Source: Talinum fruticosum (lineage: Eukaryota; Streptophyta; Magnoliopsida; Caryophyllales; Talinaceae). Taken from it: 64,000 nucleotides of DNA. Below the pieces are notes generated by a model. The model made no database searches. It was not told where the DNA came from and was given only the letters and a program-made list of their open reading frames with translations. Made by a program: the position numbers and the translations under genes. Below, one piece after another: positions 11,940 through 25,295 of the stretch. Where the stretch lies: contig JAITYX010000064.1 of assembly GCA_021018815.1 (NCBI GenBank), positions 558,001-622,000 of the forward strand. The letters are read 5' to 3'. Positions within the stretch are counted from its first letter, which is position 1, and the number at the start of each line of letters is the position of its first letter.

Positions 11940-12359
11940 GTTAAGCTGGTATTCTATTTTACAAATCGTCATAAAGGTTAATATCTCTTCACTTTTTTTT
12001 TCCTTTAGTTAGTAACTAATCTAATTCGTATGTTGCGTATTGGTTTTGATCCAAATTATTAGCTTAAGTATCTTTTTTGAATTTATAATTACGATAAATA
12101 AAGTAGATGATATATATGTTAATCACCATGAATATACATATGAATATTAATATCTTTATCGTTCTACTACTTTTGTTTTTTTATTATATTTTGGGTGCTT
12201 ATATTATTTAATTTATTTATTTTATTTTACTTTGGGTAATAGTTTATAAATAGAAAAATAATTATTAAAAAATAAATTTTTTTGGATGGAACGTTGCTAG
12301 GGAAATGAGTTCCTTGTACTAAATTTAAATTTGTTATTTTTATTTTAAAGTGGTGATGG

Positions 12360-12362
<3 letters not shown>

Positions 12363-12420
<58 letters not shown>
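12363..12420. repeat. (AAT)n microsatellite
   Basis: About 19 units of AAT/TAA, uninterrupted. Confidence 0.95.
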
Positions 12421-12421
<1 letters not shown>

Positions 12422-12590
12422 TGTTTTCCTTCCCCGCCGTTCCCTTTTTAATCCAAATAAGAGAATATTGGTAACCTTCATTCCCCTCCATTTTAAATCC
12501 AAATGAGGGAAGGTATCTTCCCTCCCTTCCATTTCCCTCCCCTTGATTAACCTCCCCTCCCCTCCCCTTCTTAGATCCAAACAGAGAATT

Positions 12591-13634
12591 ATAGAAAGAA
12601 ACAACTTTTAAAAAATATCGAATCATGTTAGATTAGGTTCAAATCAATTTGAATTTGGGGTCCATCTCCGGATGCTTGCTATTTTAGATGTTGGGTCAAA
12701 TATGAATATACGTTATTTGTTTAGATTATAATTTCGGGTCAGTTTTTCTTGACCTATACAGGATATAATCATGCAGAAACAAAAGAAAGGGATGTATATC
12801 CCTCAGACAAATCATATTAAGCAGAGAATATTGATTTCCAAATCAATTGGAATAAGACATGAACCAGAAGAAGGCATGTTCGGGTGCATCAGCTTGATAC
12901 CTAAAGATGGACATTACAAAATTGGGTGCACATGCGCCCCTCCAAGGACCACCTCTTCTCCCTCTCCCTCTCCCTCTCCCTCTCTCTCACCTTTCAAATG
13001 CATGCCTTAAATTGTTCTCTAGCAGAGACAATTTCTAATGTGCTAGATTGTAACCCTTTTCAGGAGAACCCCTGTTTTATGGTGTCAAGACTTGAAGATG
13101 ATTTTGTACACAAATATCTTAAACGACTTGAAAAATAATTATTTTTTTCAATGGTAAATTGCTGATTGGTCAACAATTCAATATGTCCCTCCTTTTTCCT
13201 TCTCTCCCTTCCTCCTCCGTAACCCTAATTTTATATCCACAACTTTTTTCTCTTTTTAGATTATTGGGACTCGCTACCTACTTGGTTACAGACAGGTGGT
13301 AATCCCGTTTTACATCAATTTCTTGAATCGAATCACTTGTCTAAAGATTTTGTTTATTTTCTTTCTAATAATTTTTTCTCTTTCTTGTCGGAGGTAGGGT
13401 TTCTCTCCTTTTTTGTGAGAGGTAGGGTATCTCTCCTTCTTGTGAGATTCTTATTTTTGCTTTTGTGCAAGTTATTTCTTTTATCAATATGTGCAATTTT
13501 TATTAGGCTCTTTGATTCGGTTGGAGTACATTTTATTAATTAATTTCATTGATTTTGATTGGTAATGATTCAATAATGAAATTTCATATGACTCGATCAA
13601 AGCGATGTTTCCTTCAAGTTGGATCTATTATATC
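12591..13634. other. Intergenic DNA with (CTCCCT)n patch
   Basis: No gene recognised. A CTCCCT hexamer repeat lies at about 12957-12988. ORFs at 12771-13138 and 13337-13543 have low-complexity or hydrophobic composition and no family signature. Confidence 0.5.
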
Positions 13635-16478
13635 CGTGAGACCCGAAATTTCGGGTGTTTGCTTGCTAGTGAATTAGAATTTTTCGAGTCGGAATTAGAA
13701 ACCCGAGAACCGAAACCGAGCATGGGCTAGCTTATTGGGCCTATTGAAATTGAAGTTGGGCCCAATTAGAATAAAAAGAAAAAGGAAATGAGAAATTGAG
13801 ATGTTGGCATTTGAGGAGGAGTCTGTCAAGATTAGAGCAAGGAGAAAAGGGTCCAATGGTAAATAGGCAAGCAAAGCCCATTAGGTGTGATTAGGAAAAG
13901 AAGAGAGAGTGGGACTCGAGACATAGAAGCGAAGCGGGGAAAGAAAGGAGGAACGGGGAAAATAGAATCGGAGGAAGGCGAGGGGAGCAGAGGAAAGCGA
14001 GAGAGGGAGAGAGCGCGAGAGCGCGAGAGCCAGCGGCCCGTGGTCGCTCGAACGGAGAGGACGCCGCCGCCGGTGGGCGAAGGGAGAGCGAGGGCTCGGG
14101 AGGCCGAGCAGAGCGAAAGAGGAAGGGAAAAGCGAGAGACCAAGAGTCGAGACCACGAAGGGGAAAGGAATGCGAGGGCCAAGGAAGGCGGTCGGTGAGC
14201 ACGGGAACCGTGACCGACGAGCCGGCGAGCGAGAAGGGAGCCGGAGAGACCGGTTCCGAGGCCAGGGGCAAGGAGAACGAGAGGCAGAGCAGAGAAACAG
14301 AGGAAAATGAGAAAGAGCTCGAGAGAGAGCGAAAGAAGAAGGTTTGAGGGATTAGGAGCTAGACTAGAAATCGAAAGGCGAAGAAGAAGCAAACCCCAAT
14401 CCGAAATTCAATCCTTCCAAAACTAAATTCTTAGAACCTCTAAGAATCTAAGGTGAGTAATCTGAATTCATCCTCTAAAATAAAATGAATTAGGTGGATT
14501 GAATATGAATTCGAGGTATGAAATTGGAAACCCTAAGCTAATTGAAGAAGTTAGAAGCCTAAATTCACGAAACTAGCAACTCACGAATCAAAGAGCATGT
14601 TGTGATAATTAGTTCTAAATTTGTGATGTTTAAGTATATTGAGCATGATTATTGAGAATTGGATGAGATTAGCTTGAGCAGAATTAGGGAGAAAAATCGA
14701 AAGTTAATTTCATGATTCATGTGCAGATTTCTATGAATTAAGCATGCTGTCCGAATTTCTGTGAATTCATGTGTAGCCCAAATTTCGTGTAATTTTTACT
14801 GCAGCTTCATGGCAATTTATGGAAATTTCTTGTAAAATTTGGTATGCATTGGATGAGTAGATTGGGAGATATGCAATTTTAAGTGAAAATGTCCTGTTTT
14901 GAGCAAAATCGAACTAAGTGAGTAACTCGAATTAAGAACTGAGATTTAAGAAGCTATGTGGCTAGATTAAAAGATATATATCGATTAAGAAAAGATATAG
15001 AACCATAAACCACCTATACGCGATAATACGCGATCATGAAAATGATAAGTTCGTTGATTAGAAATCCTAGTTGGTATGTTTATGTGATTATGTGTTTATC
15101 CTGAATTACATTGATGATAAATGGCATAAGCATGCGTATGTGAAATGAATTGATTGTGCTTGAGTTAGAACTTGCTTATGTGAATTATTAGTTACAAAGA
15201 TTTTACGTGTGAAAGCGTTGAGCATGAATTATATGAATTAAGTGTATCTTATGTATAAGTAATAAGAAGATAAGAAACATAAAGAACTAAAGAAGGGAGA
15301 AAGGATTGTGTTATTAATCTAGGACCCCATGAATTAAAGAACCCTTTGAAGCTATGGCCATAGAAGTGTCTCGTCAACCCGAAGCCACGAATTGAATTGC
15401 TTCCAAGAATTATTGACAGTATGCGTCTTTCGGGGATGGGAGGCCGCCTCGAGGCCACGAATTGTTTTGCCTCGAGGCCACGAATTGTATGCCTCCGTAA
15501 CCGAGCCCATGAATTGTTTTGGCTCCAAGAACTGGGTCTTTAGAGCAGTAACATAAATCTTTTTTCTATTCGAAACTAAGAAGACTTAAAAGAATTTTGG
15601 TATGAAGAAACGAATGATCATGCATGACGAACAAGAAAGAACCAATGATTTATGAAGTGCATGATTGAACTCAAGAAAAAGAATAAGAAGAAGAACGAAT
15701 CCTGTTTTCGTAAGAAATGAATACGATAAGAACTAAGATATGATTTACATGATGAATGATTCTATGACTTACTTGCGTAGAAAGACGAATGAAGCATGTT
15801 TGATCGAATTCATGAGCAACCGATATCATTATGTTTCTCGGCAAGTTGATAAGTTATAATCTCGCATGTCTTAAGCATGTATGTTATGAATTGCATGTTA
15901 TGAATGAATTGTGAACTTATGTGTGGTTGTTAATGAATTAATGTGCAAAGTGAAACTCGGGGTTGAGTTTGGGTTATTTACTCGGGCTAGTGAGCTCATG
16001 ACATCACCAACATTTCAGTACGTAGTAAGGACCAGCAGGAGTTGCCTTTGGCTTTTGGAAATAGCGGACGAATAGGAGATGTCGGACTTACTGCATGTTT
16101 TTCTGTCTTTTGTTTATAAAGATGTTTGTAAAGACCTAGTTGTATTTGAACTTAAGTTTGACTATGAATGTAAAATCCTTATGTGAATACTCCGAGCGTG
16201 TGACTTGTTGAGTCTCGTGTTGTGTTACTCCGAGCGTGTGGCTCGTTGAGTTAAAGATTATATTTCGTGCGGGGTTAGGGCTTTAAGCCTTTGGGATTAG
16301 CGAGTTTTCTCTGGAAACTCTACCGAAATTTCCGAAAAACCTTCGAAAACCTAAAATCGCGCTTCCGCCAATCTAAGAAAGGGTTAGCAACCCCAAGTTG
16401 AGACCTTAAGCTGCCTTAGGGGTTCCTCCCGGGAACCTCGTCATGTAATACTCCTAAGGTGAGTCTAGGGGTGTTACA
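13635..16478 (+). mobile_element. Solo LTR (about 2.84 kb), probable Ty3/gypsy type
   Basis: ATATC at 13630-13634 recurs exactly at 16479-16483, a 5-bp target duplication. The block between starts CGTGAGACCCGAAATTTCGG, probably a TGTGAGACCC LTR start with T changed to C, and ends TCTAGGGGTGTTACA. Inside, a GC-rich purine tract (13880-14300) leads to a donor-like AAGGTGAGTAATC near 14451, consistent with an LTR leader. Long frames on both strands at 13832-14392 come from this biased composition. A degenerate tandem repeat of GCCACGAATTGTTTTG-like units lies at 15390-15530. No primer-binding site, gag or pol is seen. The lineage is a guess. Confidence 0.65.
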
Positions 16479-16788
16479 ATATCACACGAGAATATTCTAT
16501 GAAGTCGCATAATAGCTCGTTGATGTTCGGGAAAGATAGACCGAAATCGAAGAACATGATTTGTGGCAAGATTGATGCTTCAAGTATAGAATCAAACGAA
16601 AGTATATTGACCATTAATTTTGTTGAGATAGAGATCTGTTTTGATATTTTAGATTTATTCTAGCTAGAAAATTAGCTTTTTAAATTTCGTATTTTTTTAT
16701 TAATGAAATTTCTCTTTCTATCCCAAAAAAAAAACAAAATCCAATATATGTAAAAGCTTTTCTTTTTCCTTGATTTATGAACAGTGGT

Positions 16789-16824
<36 letters not shown>

Positions 16825-18939
16825 TTTCAACTCCTTCATGTTTTTGGTGCTTTAGTCCAATTTTCATCCCAAGCCCAATGAACAGCTATTATTATTATTG
16901 TTATTACTAGTCCGGACACGGAGCAATGTTGTACAATGCGTAACTTAAGAAATTATTGAATTACGCAGCGATGTTGTACTTGTGAGTTTCTTTTCTCGAT
17001 CATTTAATTTTATTGAATGATTTCACTTTCAACAACATTCTTATACATGTTATCCCCTCATAACGAAAACGCTTTCGTGACTCATCAAAGTTATCGGAAC
17101 CCAACACATAAAAATCATTAGAGCCCGGTACACATTCATCTTCCAATCATTCTAAATTTCAAAAGAATAAATAAATAATCTAAAATAATAAATAAATAAA
17201 ATGTTAAAAAATATCATCATAGTTTTAAGATTACACACGTGATTTGGAATATTAAGAAATCAGGCCCCTCTAAGAATCAAACAATTTAAATAATCCTAAC
17301 TCATACGAGTTATAGAAATAGTGTGACAATATGTTTGGGTATCAATAGGTAAATATTACTAGGAAAAGGAATAATATATGATTGGTAGATATTAAGCTAG
17401 ATGGCCTATAGATGACAATAAATATCATTATATCACAAAGTAATATTACAATCCAAAGTACATCAAAAAAACTTATAACTCATAACTCTTTACAAAGTCA
17501 ATACTAATTTAACTTAATAGACGCCTAGATAAATATTTATATGCAACCAACCTACTAAAACATCATTGACTTAAATATTACACGAACTCTTAAAAAGTAT
17601 ACATATACCCATAGTGGGATCTCATTTTTTAAAATTATAAGGTGAATACAATAATTATTCATTCTTATTATCTACCTCTGCACACAAAGATAATTAAACA
17701 TATAATAACTACTTATGTTGAGATTAATACTGAAAAATATTATAATGACAAAAGTGATCCAAATATATTTAACAATAACAGGTAATTTGTATCTAGTAAA
17801 GGACATGATAGGTCAATTCGCGGAGCAGGATAATAAAATCATCTCGTGTTTTGTACTTATATTGAAAATTGATCGCGATTTTAGTAATGAATCAATGGGG
17901 CAAAAATATTGATACAATTGAGATTTTATAAATACATGATTTACTCGACTAACAACCAACCTGTTTCCCTCAAGACACAACTCTTCCTCTCAATTAATTA
18001 ACATAATAAGAGTAACATGAAGTTCTATTTCAAGATAGCAGAGAGGTTTGATGGCAAATACTCATCTTTTAATAATTTAGAAAATTTACAATAGTAAAAG
18101 ATATGATTTAAATATGATTGTTGATAATAATTCACGAGATAGACATGTTAGGAAGAAACTAAAATAAACTATATTTGTAAAAAAAAAATAATAATTTGTA
18201 TGTTGTGCAAAAATTTTGAGACAAATGAATTTATTCGAAGTCCTATAAGCTTAATAGAAGTTGGCATATTAAGTTTGTAATCCTTTAAACATAGCACAAA
18301 TTACGAACTTAAAGCAATATAATTCCTAACTTTTTATTCATTACGTTTTATTCCACAACACATATTTGAATCATAATTTTCTATCTTGTACGCATTTTTA
18401 ATTATTAATATCAAGTAAATATGTAGTTGTTATATTTTTATTATATTAATTTATAATTTATTAAGGTTTATTAAATTATTCTGTACATAGAATAAAGGTA
18501 ATAACCAAATTACTTCCTCGGATAGTTAAATATTTAAATATTATTTTTATAACATGTTCCTATTGATTTTAATTTAAAAAATTCTTATAATAAATATATT
18601 TTGAACTAATACAATTTTATGACACCAAGCCAAAAAACACCATCAACAATGAAAAATTAATAATGTTAGACAAAATTATTATATTTTAGACCCAAAATAA
18701 TATTGCATATCAATATATATAAAAATAAATGAGAGCTAATATACAATCCAAACCCTAAATAAATAAATACATAACTATATATATTAATTTAATGTTATAT
18801 CTTAATATATTTTAATTTTCAGATTACTTTTCTTTTTGTTTTTGTTATTTTTTAGTCGGTTTGTTAGAAATTGGAATAAAATTAGTCTTCTTCGGTTAAT
18901 TTTATTTTTATATTATTATAGGGTTTAGTTAGAATCTTT
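16479..18939. other. AT-rich intergenic DNA
   Basis: No gene seen. A (TA)n(CA)n run lies at about 16790-16823. The ORF at 17715-17912 has no family signature. Confidence 0.5.
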
Positions 18940-19590
18940 TTAATATGTTAGTATTAATTTTCTTAGTTTTTATAACTGATTTGATAATTTTTAGATTTTT
19001 TTCTAATTTAGGTTAAAGCAGGTCTTTAAATTAATAAATTTATAAATTTAGTTTTTTCATTTTGATTTTAAGTGTTTAGCATATATTTAGGTCCAAAAAG
19101 TAATTTTAATATTCTTGTAATTTAATTATTTATTTAGTGCATTTTATTATTTGTTTTGTTTTCTATTTAATTTTTTCTGGAAAACTATAAAAAAAAATAT
19201 TTTTGGGTTTTAGGTTACTTTTATATTTTTTCAGATTTTTGATTTAATTTATTATATAATTTTGTATATTTTTGATTTATTAATTTATTAATTTTCTACT
19301 TAGTTTTGTTTTTATTTTCAGTTTTATATTTTTATGAATTAATTAGGATGATTAATTATTATTTAATTTTCATATTAATATTAGATAATTTTATAATATA
19401 TATAACTAATTTGATAATTTTTCAGACTTATTTACTAATTTAGGTTAAAGTATGTTTTTAATTTAATAAATTTATAAATTTAGTTTTTTCATTTTTATTT
19501 TAGGTTTTTAGGCTATTAGGTCCATAAAATAGTTTTAATATTTTGGTAATTTAATTATTATTTTCGTATTTATTTAGTGCATTTTATTAT
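18940..19590. repeat. Direct repeat of about 200 bp, offset 432 bp
   Basis: Segments around 18975-19160 and 19398-19580 share the same ordered motifs: AACT.ATTTGATAATTTT, TAATTTAGGTTAAAG, AATTTATAAATTTAG, GTTTTTTCATTTT, GGTCCA and TTATTTAGTGCATTTTATTA. Both copies are very AT-rich and non-coding. Confidence 0.6.
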
Positions 19591-19659
19591 TGTTCAAATT
19601 TTTGTTTAAGATTATGTTTTTATTTTATTATTTTTAATTTTGCTTAATTTTTTTGAAAA

Positions 19660-19660
<1 letters not shown>

Positions 19661-19716
<56 letters not shown>

Positions 19717-19717
19717 T
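19661..19717. repeat. (ATT)n microsatellite
   Basis: About 19 uninterrupted ATT units. The poly-Leu frame over it is an artefact. Confidence 0.95.
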
Positions 19718-19868
19718 TGGCATGGAGTAAAAAAGAGTTCAAGTATGAGTGGAAACCTATTTTTTTTTAATAATAAATTATTATTTTTTTATTGGACAAA
19801 ACTCCTAAATTCACTCTCAAACCGCCATGTCATCTTTTTGAAAAGATTGGCATTATATAGTGTATAGA

Positions 19869-19870
<2 letters not shown>

Positions 19871-19935
<65 letters not shown>

Positions 19936-19951
19936 TACTACTACTACTACT
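19871..19951. repeat. (ATT)n then (ACT)n compound microsatellite
   Basis: About 21 ATT units run directly into six ACT/CTA units. Confidence 0.95.
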
Positions 19952-21109
19952 ATCTTAAAATGTTGATATGTGTGCAGTGGTAAACACTATATTTTTATAT
20001 ATACGTAACATTTAAACTTGGACACCCATTGGACCCTCTATTTTAGAGGAGCCCAAGTAGACCAATAGCCATGGGGAAAGGGTAGACCTTGAACAAACCT
20101 AGGCTCCCACTCATTCCTCACATTCTCGCACTGAAGACTCAAGGCAATTACCAAGTGTCAAACCCTGGTTATGCCCTTTAATAAGCAAGTCTAGTATACA
20201 TATACACATGAATACATATACAACATATGTGTTGATTATATGCTTGAATATATTGTGACATTGATTTTAATTTGACCAACCAATTAAGAGATTGTCGTGT
20301 ATTACTTATACTTATTGCATGTCTATATCTTGGTCTCATATTGAGGCACTGAATTTATTTGTTATGACAGGACACAAACTTGTAGTTTATATTTCTGAGG
20401 TCATGGGACACTAAACTTTGTTATCTTATATTCTCCAACAACTTTAGTCCTATATTTATTGCCTTAATATTATTTATGATATTTTGATTTTACATGTTGA
20501 ATTTTAGTATGAGATAAACTCAGGGTATGTAGTTAATTATTCTCCCACCTTCATATTTGGCTTTCAACATAGCTTGTAACCATAGCTTCAAGAGTATTAG
20601 ATAGCAAAAACCCAACTATATATTTAGGTTTCAACAGAGTCAAACTTTTGAGATAATATAGAGTTTATTTGTCACATTATTTGTCACATGTGTATAATGG
20701 TCTTAGAACAAAATGAAACGAAATATGTCCAGGCTGATGATATATGGCTGCAGTGCACAGCAGCAGATGATGAATTTTGAAGTATAACTAACCCTAGTTG
20801 TCCACATACCTAAGGCTGCTTACTTTTGTCTGTATATTGATGTGATGAGAGAGAATTGAGGAGGAGAACAAGAATAAGCAGATTGCTAGAGGCCAAAACA
20901 CAAAAGGGTAAGCCTCCTGCCCTAACGTGGGATGGCTTAGAGGGGGCCATTGTGTCCTGTCCCTACTGGGCAAACCCTTCAGAACACCCTTAACCTTATA
21001 TGTCATGGGACCTCTTCTTCTGTCTTTTCCCTCCTCTTCTTCCTCATTTACTTGTAGTTTTCCTCGGCCAACACCCAACCATATTTGCACACACACACCC
21101 AAATGATGG

Positions 21110-21186
<77 letters not shown>

Positions 21187-22045
21187 TTCAACCCATCTTT
21201 CAATTCATCGACATCTCGAAATTGGCTTTGTATTTCTTGTGTTGGGTTACTATATCCCCATTGCGTACTTCTTGTTATGGCTTGGTCGCATTATATATTT
21301 TGTTTTCATGGGTCAACTCGATGTTTATAATGTGTCTTAACCTTTTTTGATATATTAGAATGGGTTGCACATCCATCAGCTTTCACTTTGAAACATTTCA
21401 CATATACCATTATTGAGGTATGTTTCTTAATTTATATTAGATTATTTAGACGATATAACCGACTTTGTCTTTCTTCTATAATATAGTCTAGTCAAAGATT
21501 AATTTAACTTATCCTATTACATTAAATTTTTGATGAGAAGTAGCACAAAAATGAATGAGAGAAGTGTCACTATATATAAAGAATATGGGCACCAGATTTA
21601 GATAGCTATACAAAAGATTATTAGAGAAATAACCTTGTTTTTTTTTAAACGTTGAGAATTACTAGAAAGTGAAATTAATTAGACACCTCTTCAAGTAAGA
21701 ATGCATCCAATTCTATCACCTTATACTATTATTGAAATCACATTCCGATGATGAATACTAGAAGATACTGCACTGATAACATGTAAACGAGGCAGAGGAA
21801 GAGAAAGATCAGTGCCCGAAATAACCTAAAAGATTGAAAATATCACACATAGGAGTGTACATCTAAAGAATGTGCACCTAGAATATAAGTTACAACATGT
21901 ACAGTATGTCCCAATGAGGTATAAAGACAAGGGAAACATGATTAAGATTGATCTTTTTTTTGCGGCAGGTAAACTGACCCATCCTTATGAACCTTCCATT
22001 TCAAGGAAAGCTTAAAGGACTAACTGGACCGAAGAAGAGGGGACA
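19952..22045. other. Intergenic DNA, no gene recognised
   Basis: Contains a less AT-rich unique block at about 20860-21100 and the CT tract listed separately. The minus-strand frame at 21102-20794 shows no family motif. No microRNA sequence that I know was found. Confidence 0.45.
21114..21183. repeat. (CT)35 microsatellite
   Basis: Seventy bases of pure CT. The Ser/Leu repeat frames across it are artefacts. Confidence 0.95.
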
Positions 22046-22049
22046 CATG

Positions 22050-22525
22050 TATACCTAGCAATCGGATCATTCGGTTCGAGTTAACTTCGGTCAATCTTGT
22101 TCGGGTAAACAATTTGGTTTCTGGTTCGAGTCAACTTCGGTTCGGGTAAACTTCGAGTCTATCTCGTTTCGGTTCGATTCGGGTTAATTTCAGATCGGGT
22201 CGTAATCGGGTCACTTTTTGGATCAAAATCGATTTAAAATTGTACCACTATAGGCACAAAAGTCCATCCTAAAATAATTGTGGGTTGGGTCACTTTTATT
22301 TGGGTTAAATCGATTCGGGTCCGATTCGGTTTGGGTCATTTTCAGTTCGGTTCGGTTCGGTTTCGGTTCGGGTCGGAATCGAGTTCATTAGATTTCGGGT
22401 CGGTTCGGTTCGAGTCGGTTCATTTTGGTTTTCGAGTCAAAATCGGTTCAATTGTTTTGGATCTTGGTTCGGTTTGAGTTTTGGGTCGTTTGGATTGACC
22501 CGTTCGGCTCGGGTCGGCTTTGCCA
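22050..22525. mobile_element. TTCGGGT-rich repeat element, possibly hAT-like MITE
   Basis: About 470 bases are made of degenerate TCGGTTCGGGT units. The left end reads TAGCAATCGGATCATTCGG. The reverse complement of the right end reads CTGGCAAAGCCGACCCGAG, a weak inverted terminal repeat (AGCAAT/GGCAAA, then CGG/CCG). Plant genomes carry many such GACCCGA-rich hAT-related elements. No coding capacity. Confidence 0.45.
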
Positions 22526-22961
22526 GTGTCTAGACATGTGCCCTCATATTCAAACCTTGGGGGCACTCACCTCTCGACAAGATTGATCTCTTCTTAAGTT
22601 ACTTCTTATCATGTATCGTTTACTTTTTAATTATTATAAACATAACTATAAAAGTCAGTATAAACAAAATTCAAAATCATATTCCTTACCGTTCACCTTG
22701 TAATATCCTTTTTAACTTGAAAGCCTTTATTCTTCTCCTCTCTATATCATGTTGCTTGTTTGATCCTCTTACTTTAGGGGTTTTCCGTTTGTGGCAAATG
22801 GGATGTCTTCTTCCACGAATCCTTCGTTCACTTTATGTTTTCTAACTTTAATAAACCTTTAGAAACTTTAATACAATTTTTGTAAGTTATAGGTATATAA
22901 TACAAAATTATTTTATACAACTTCCAACAAGTTTCCTCGAGTGCCAATAGGTTGTATGAGG

Positions 22962-23021
<60 letters not shown>

Positions 23022-25004
23022 ATATATATATATGGGTAGGGGCAGAAAGGCTTTACAGCCATAAGATAGTAGATTTAGTGCTTGTTTAATTTGGCTTGTC
23101 TCCAAAATGTAAGGCTACTTCTCACCTTAAAAGCCTAAGCGGAACGAAGCTGCGCCTATCCACCAATAACCACACACATTTTCTTCAAAGGTGGGGAAGT
23201 TTTTTGCATATGTATTGCTTTTGTCTACAATCTTCTTGGGTTTTTTTTTTCTTTCTTAATGCAAAATCAATTTCTTGTTTATTTTTTTCCTTGTAGTTCT
23301 TGTGAGCACACTATTTAATTAAACAATTAATTGATCTCATGTGTGTATGGATACAATATTCACTATCATTATTGTCGGTAAGCAAAAACATCATACTACA
23401 ATATTACACCGGAAAACACATACTTGGTCAGAATATTACGAATATATCTTTTTTAAGGAGTATCCGTCATATATTTATTTTTTGTTAATATAATCTTGCG
23501 TCCATGGTGCTATATGGAAACATACACGTACGCAATAAGGTGTTAGTGCATGGTACCCCCAAAAAAATTTGCAAGACATAAATGACCAATATTTCATAGA
23601 CACCAGATGGACCAAACATCTATCAAACAGGCCTAGTCCCACTAACGAAATGATCAAGCTGATGTATTATTCACAAGATTCGTTATCTATGCGTGTCTTG
23701 GCTTATTTTCCTCCCTTGATTCCAAAAGTTACTTGGCCTCATTTTAGAACTGGGGCATCCCACTTTGATCATGATGCCTTAGGCCCCTGCTAAGTAATCC
23801 TATTGCCTGGGGCATTGGACCCATCTCAATCTCTATTTAATGTATAATGTTTGCTTATCGAAATTTATACAATGATTTTGATGAGCGTTAATTACGTATA
23901 TGATATTTTTTTAAAAATAATTTGCTCGTGGTTGTCTGTAACCGTACTTAGTACTTTAACTACTTACGTATAAAAATTTTAAATTTATATTATGATAAAA
24001 TAGATATGTGACAGTATAAAAAGCTAACAATAAAAATGTATGTATTCAATTAAAATGGTTGATACATGTTATAAATCTACCACAAACTTTTGTGGATATC
24101 CTATGTGGTGAAGAGAAAGGTCCCCCAAAAACATGTCAAGTGTCTGAACATGAACTTTTGAGAGAAATCCATGTGGAATTTCATCTTGGCTCAAATCCCA
24201 ACTTTTAAATAGAGACATAAAATTAGAAAATGTTGAGATTGTATTTGCAATTCATGCTAAAAAAAAAATAATAATAAAAATAGTGTGCATATTTAGCCAA
24301 CTTTTAATATATACTATGACTAACCTTGCATGTCAAATGTGTTTTCTTTATGGGCATAATGCTTTTCAGCGTCCCTTTTCCTACCTAAATGCAGTCCAAA
24401 CCTCCAAGTCTCCCCTTACAACTTAGTTTTTCTTGTAAGTTATGGTACTCTAACAAAAAAAACCACAGTGTCTTACTATTTTGTGGATTTGGGAAAATGT
24501 TAAAAGAGAAAACAGTGGTATGACTTACATGCTTGAGTGGACTTCGAGTAGAAGCAGCAAACATAATTTGAGAATCAATTCGTGTTCTAATTTCGAAAGG
24601 AGTATAAAAGAATTACACAATTACTTTCACACTCTGATTTTTAGGGTTTTAAATTTCTCTCTCTCTCTCCGGTACTTGGGAATTGCTTTTGAAATTAGAA
24701 GAAGAAGCTGCTTTTATTCTTTAAGTTTAGTTTAGTTTTAGTTTTTTGTTTCTTTTCGTACTCCTTCCTTAAAAATTAAATTTAAATTCGCAAAAAACGG
24801 CTCAAGCAGGTCACCCGACATAACAGTGGCATAACAATGCGTATTACTATAAATCGGTGACATCGGTAGATACAAAAATAGTTTAAAGACAATTTTAAAT
24901 ATTGTTCAAAGTTTAGAAATGTTTTCGTGTAAGAACTCGTAGACTCGACTAATGCGCTATAATATATGCACACATAAAAGTTCTAAAATTTTAATTATTA
25001 TGCA
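22526..25004. other. Intergenic DNA with long (AT)n
   Basis: An (AT)n run lies at about 22966-23033. Short ORFs at 23096, 23569 and 24481 (+) and 23475 and 24782 (-) show no recognisable domain. Confidence 0.5.
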
Positions 25005-25214
25005 GTGTTTGATTCATCAAATTTTTAATTCGGTATAGGAATAAAATCATTGTACCCATACTTTATGTTTAGTTAGAATTTTTTAAACCAGGAATCATAT
25101 TTTAGAAGGTTTAGTCAACTTGTCGGTATGGATGTACACATACCATCTCATCTTCCGGTTTTCCTAACCTCATACCTTTAGTAATGAGTTTTATACTTTA
25201 TTTTTGAATAAACC

Positions 25215-25295
<81 letters not shown>

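Larger units (their letters stand above)
11540..12590. mobile_element. Fold-back MITE-like element with G-rich arms and microsatellite core
   Basis: The left arm runs TGTTTGAATTGGAGGTTAA, then GGGGAAGGGAGGGGAGGGG (11580-11598). The reverse complement of the right end (about 12585-12530) runs TGTTTGGATCTAAG, then GGGGAGGGGAGGGGAGG. The two ends are thus inverted copies about 1 kb apart, and a second G-rich block (GGGGAAGGGAGGGAAG) follows at 11711-11726 with a counterpart near 12500-12530. The core is (AT)n, (GA)n and (AAT)n. It has no coding capacity; a poly-Tyr frame on the minus strand comes from the AAT tract. Confidence 0.6.

Noticed and set aside
12227..12626. Minus-strand ORFs with poly-Tyr or poly-Leu
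   Set aside because: They translate the (AAT)n microsatellite and the G-rich MITE arm.
13832..14392. Overlapping long ORFs on both strands
   Set aside because: Purine-biased GC-rich leader of a solo LTR keeps all frames open; Arg/Glu and Ser/Leu runs with no domain.
19640..21350. Poly-Leu and Ser-Leu repeat ORFs
   Set aside because: Products of the (ATT)n and (CT)n tracts.
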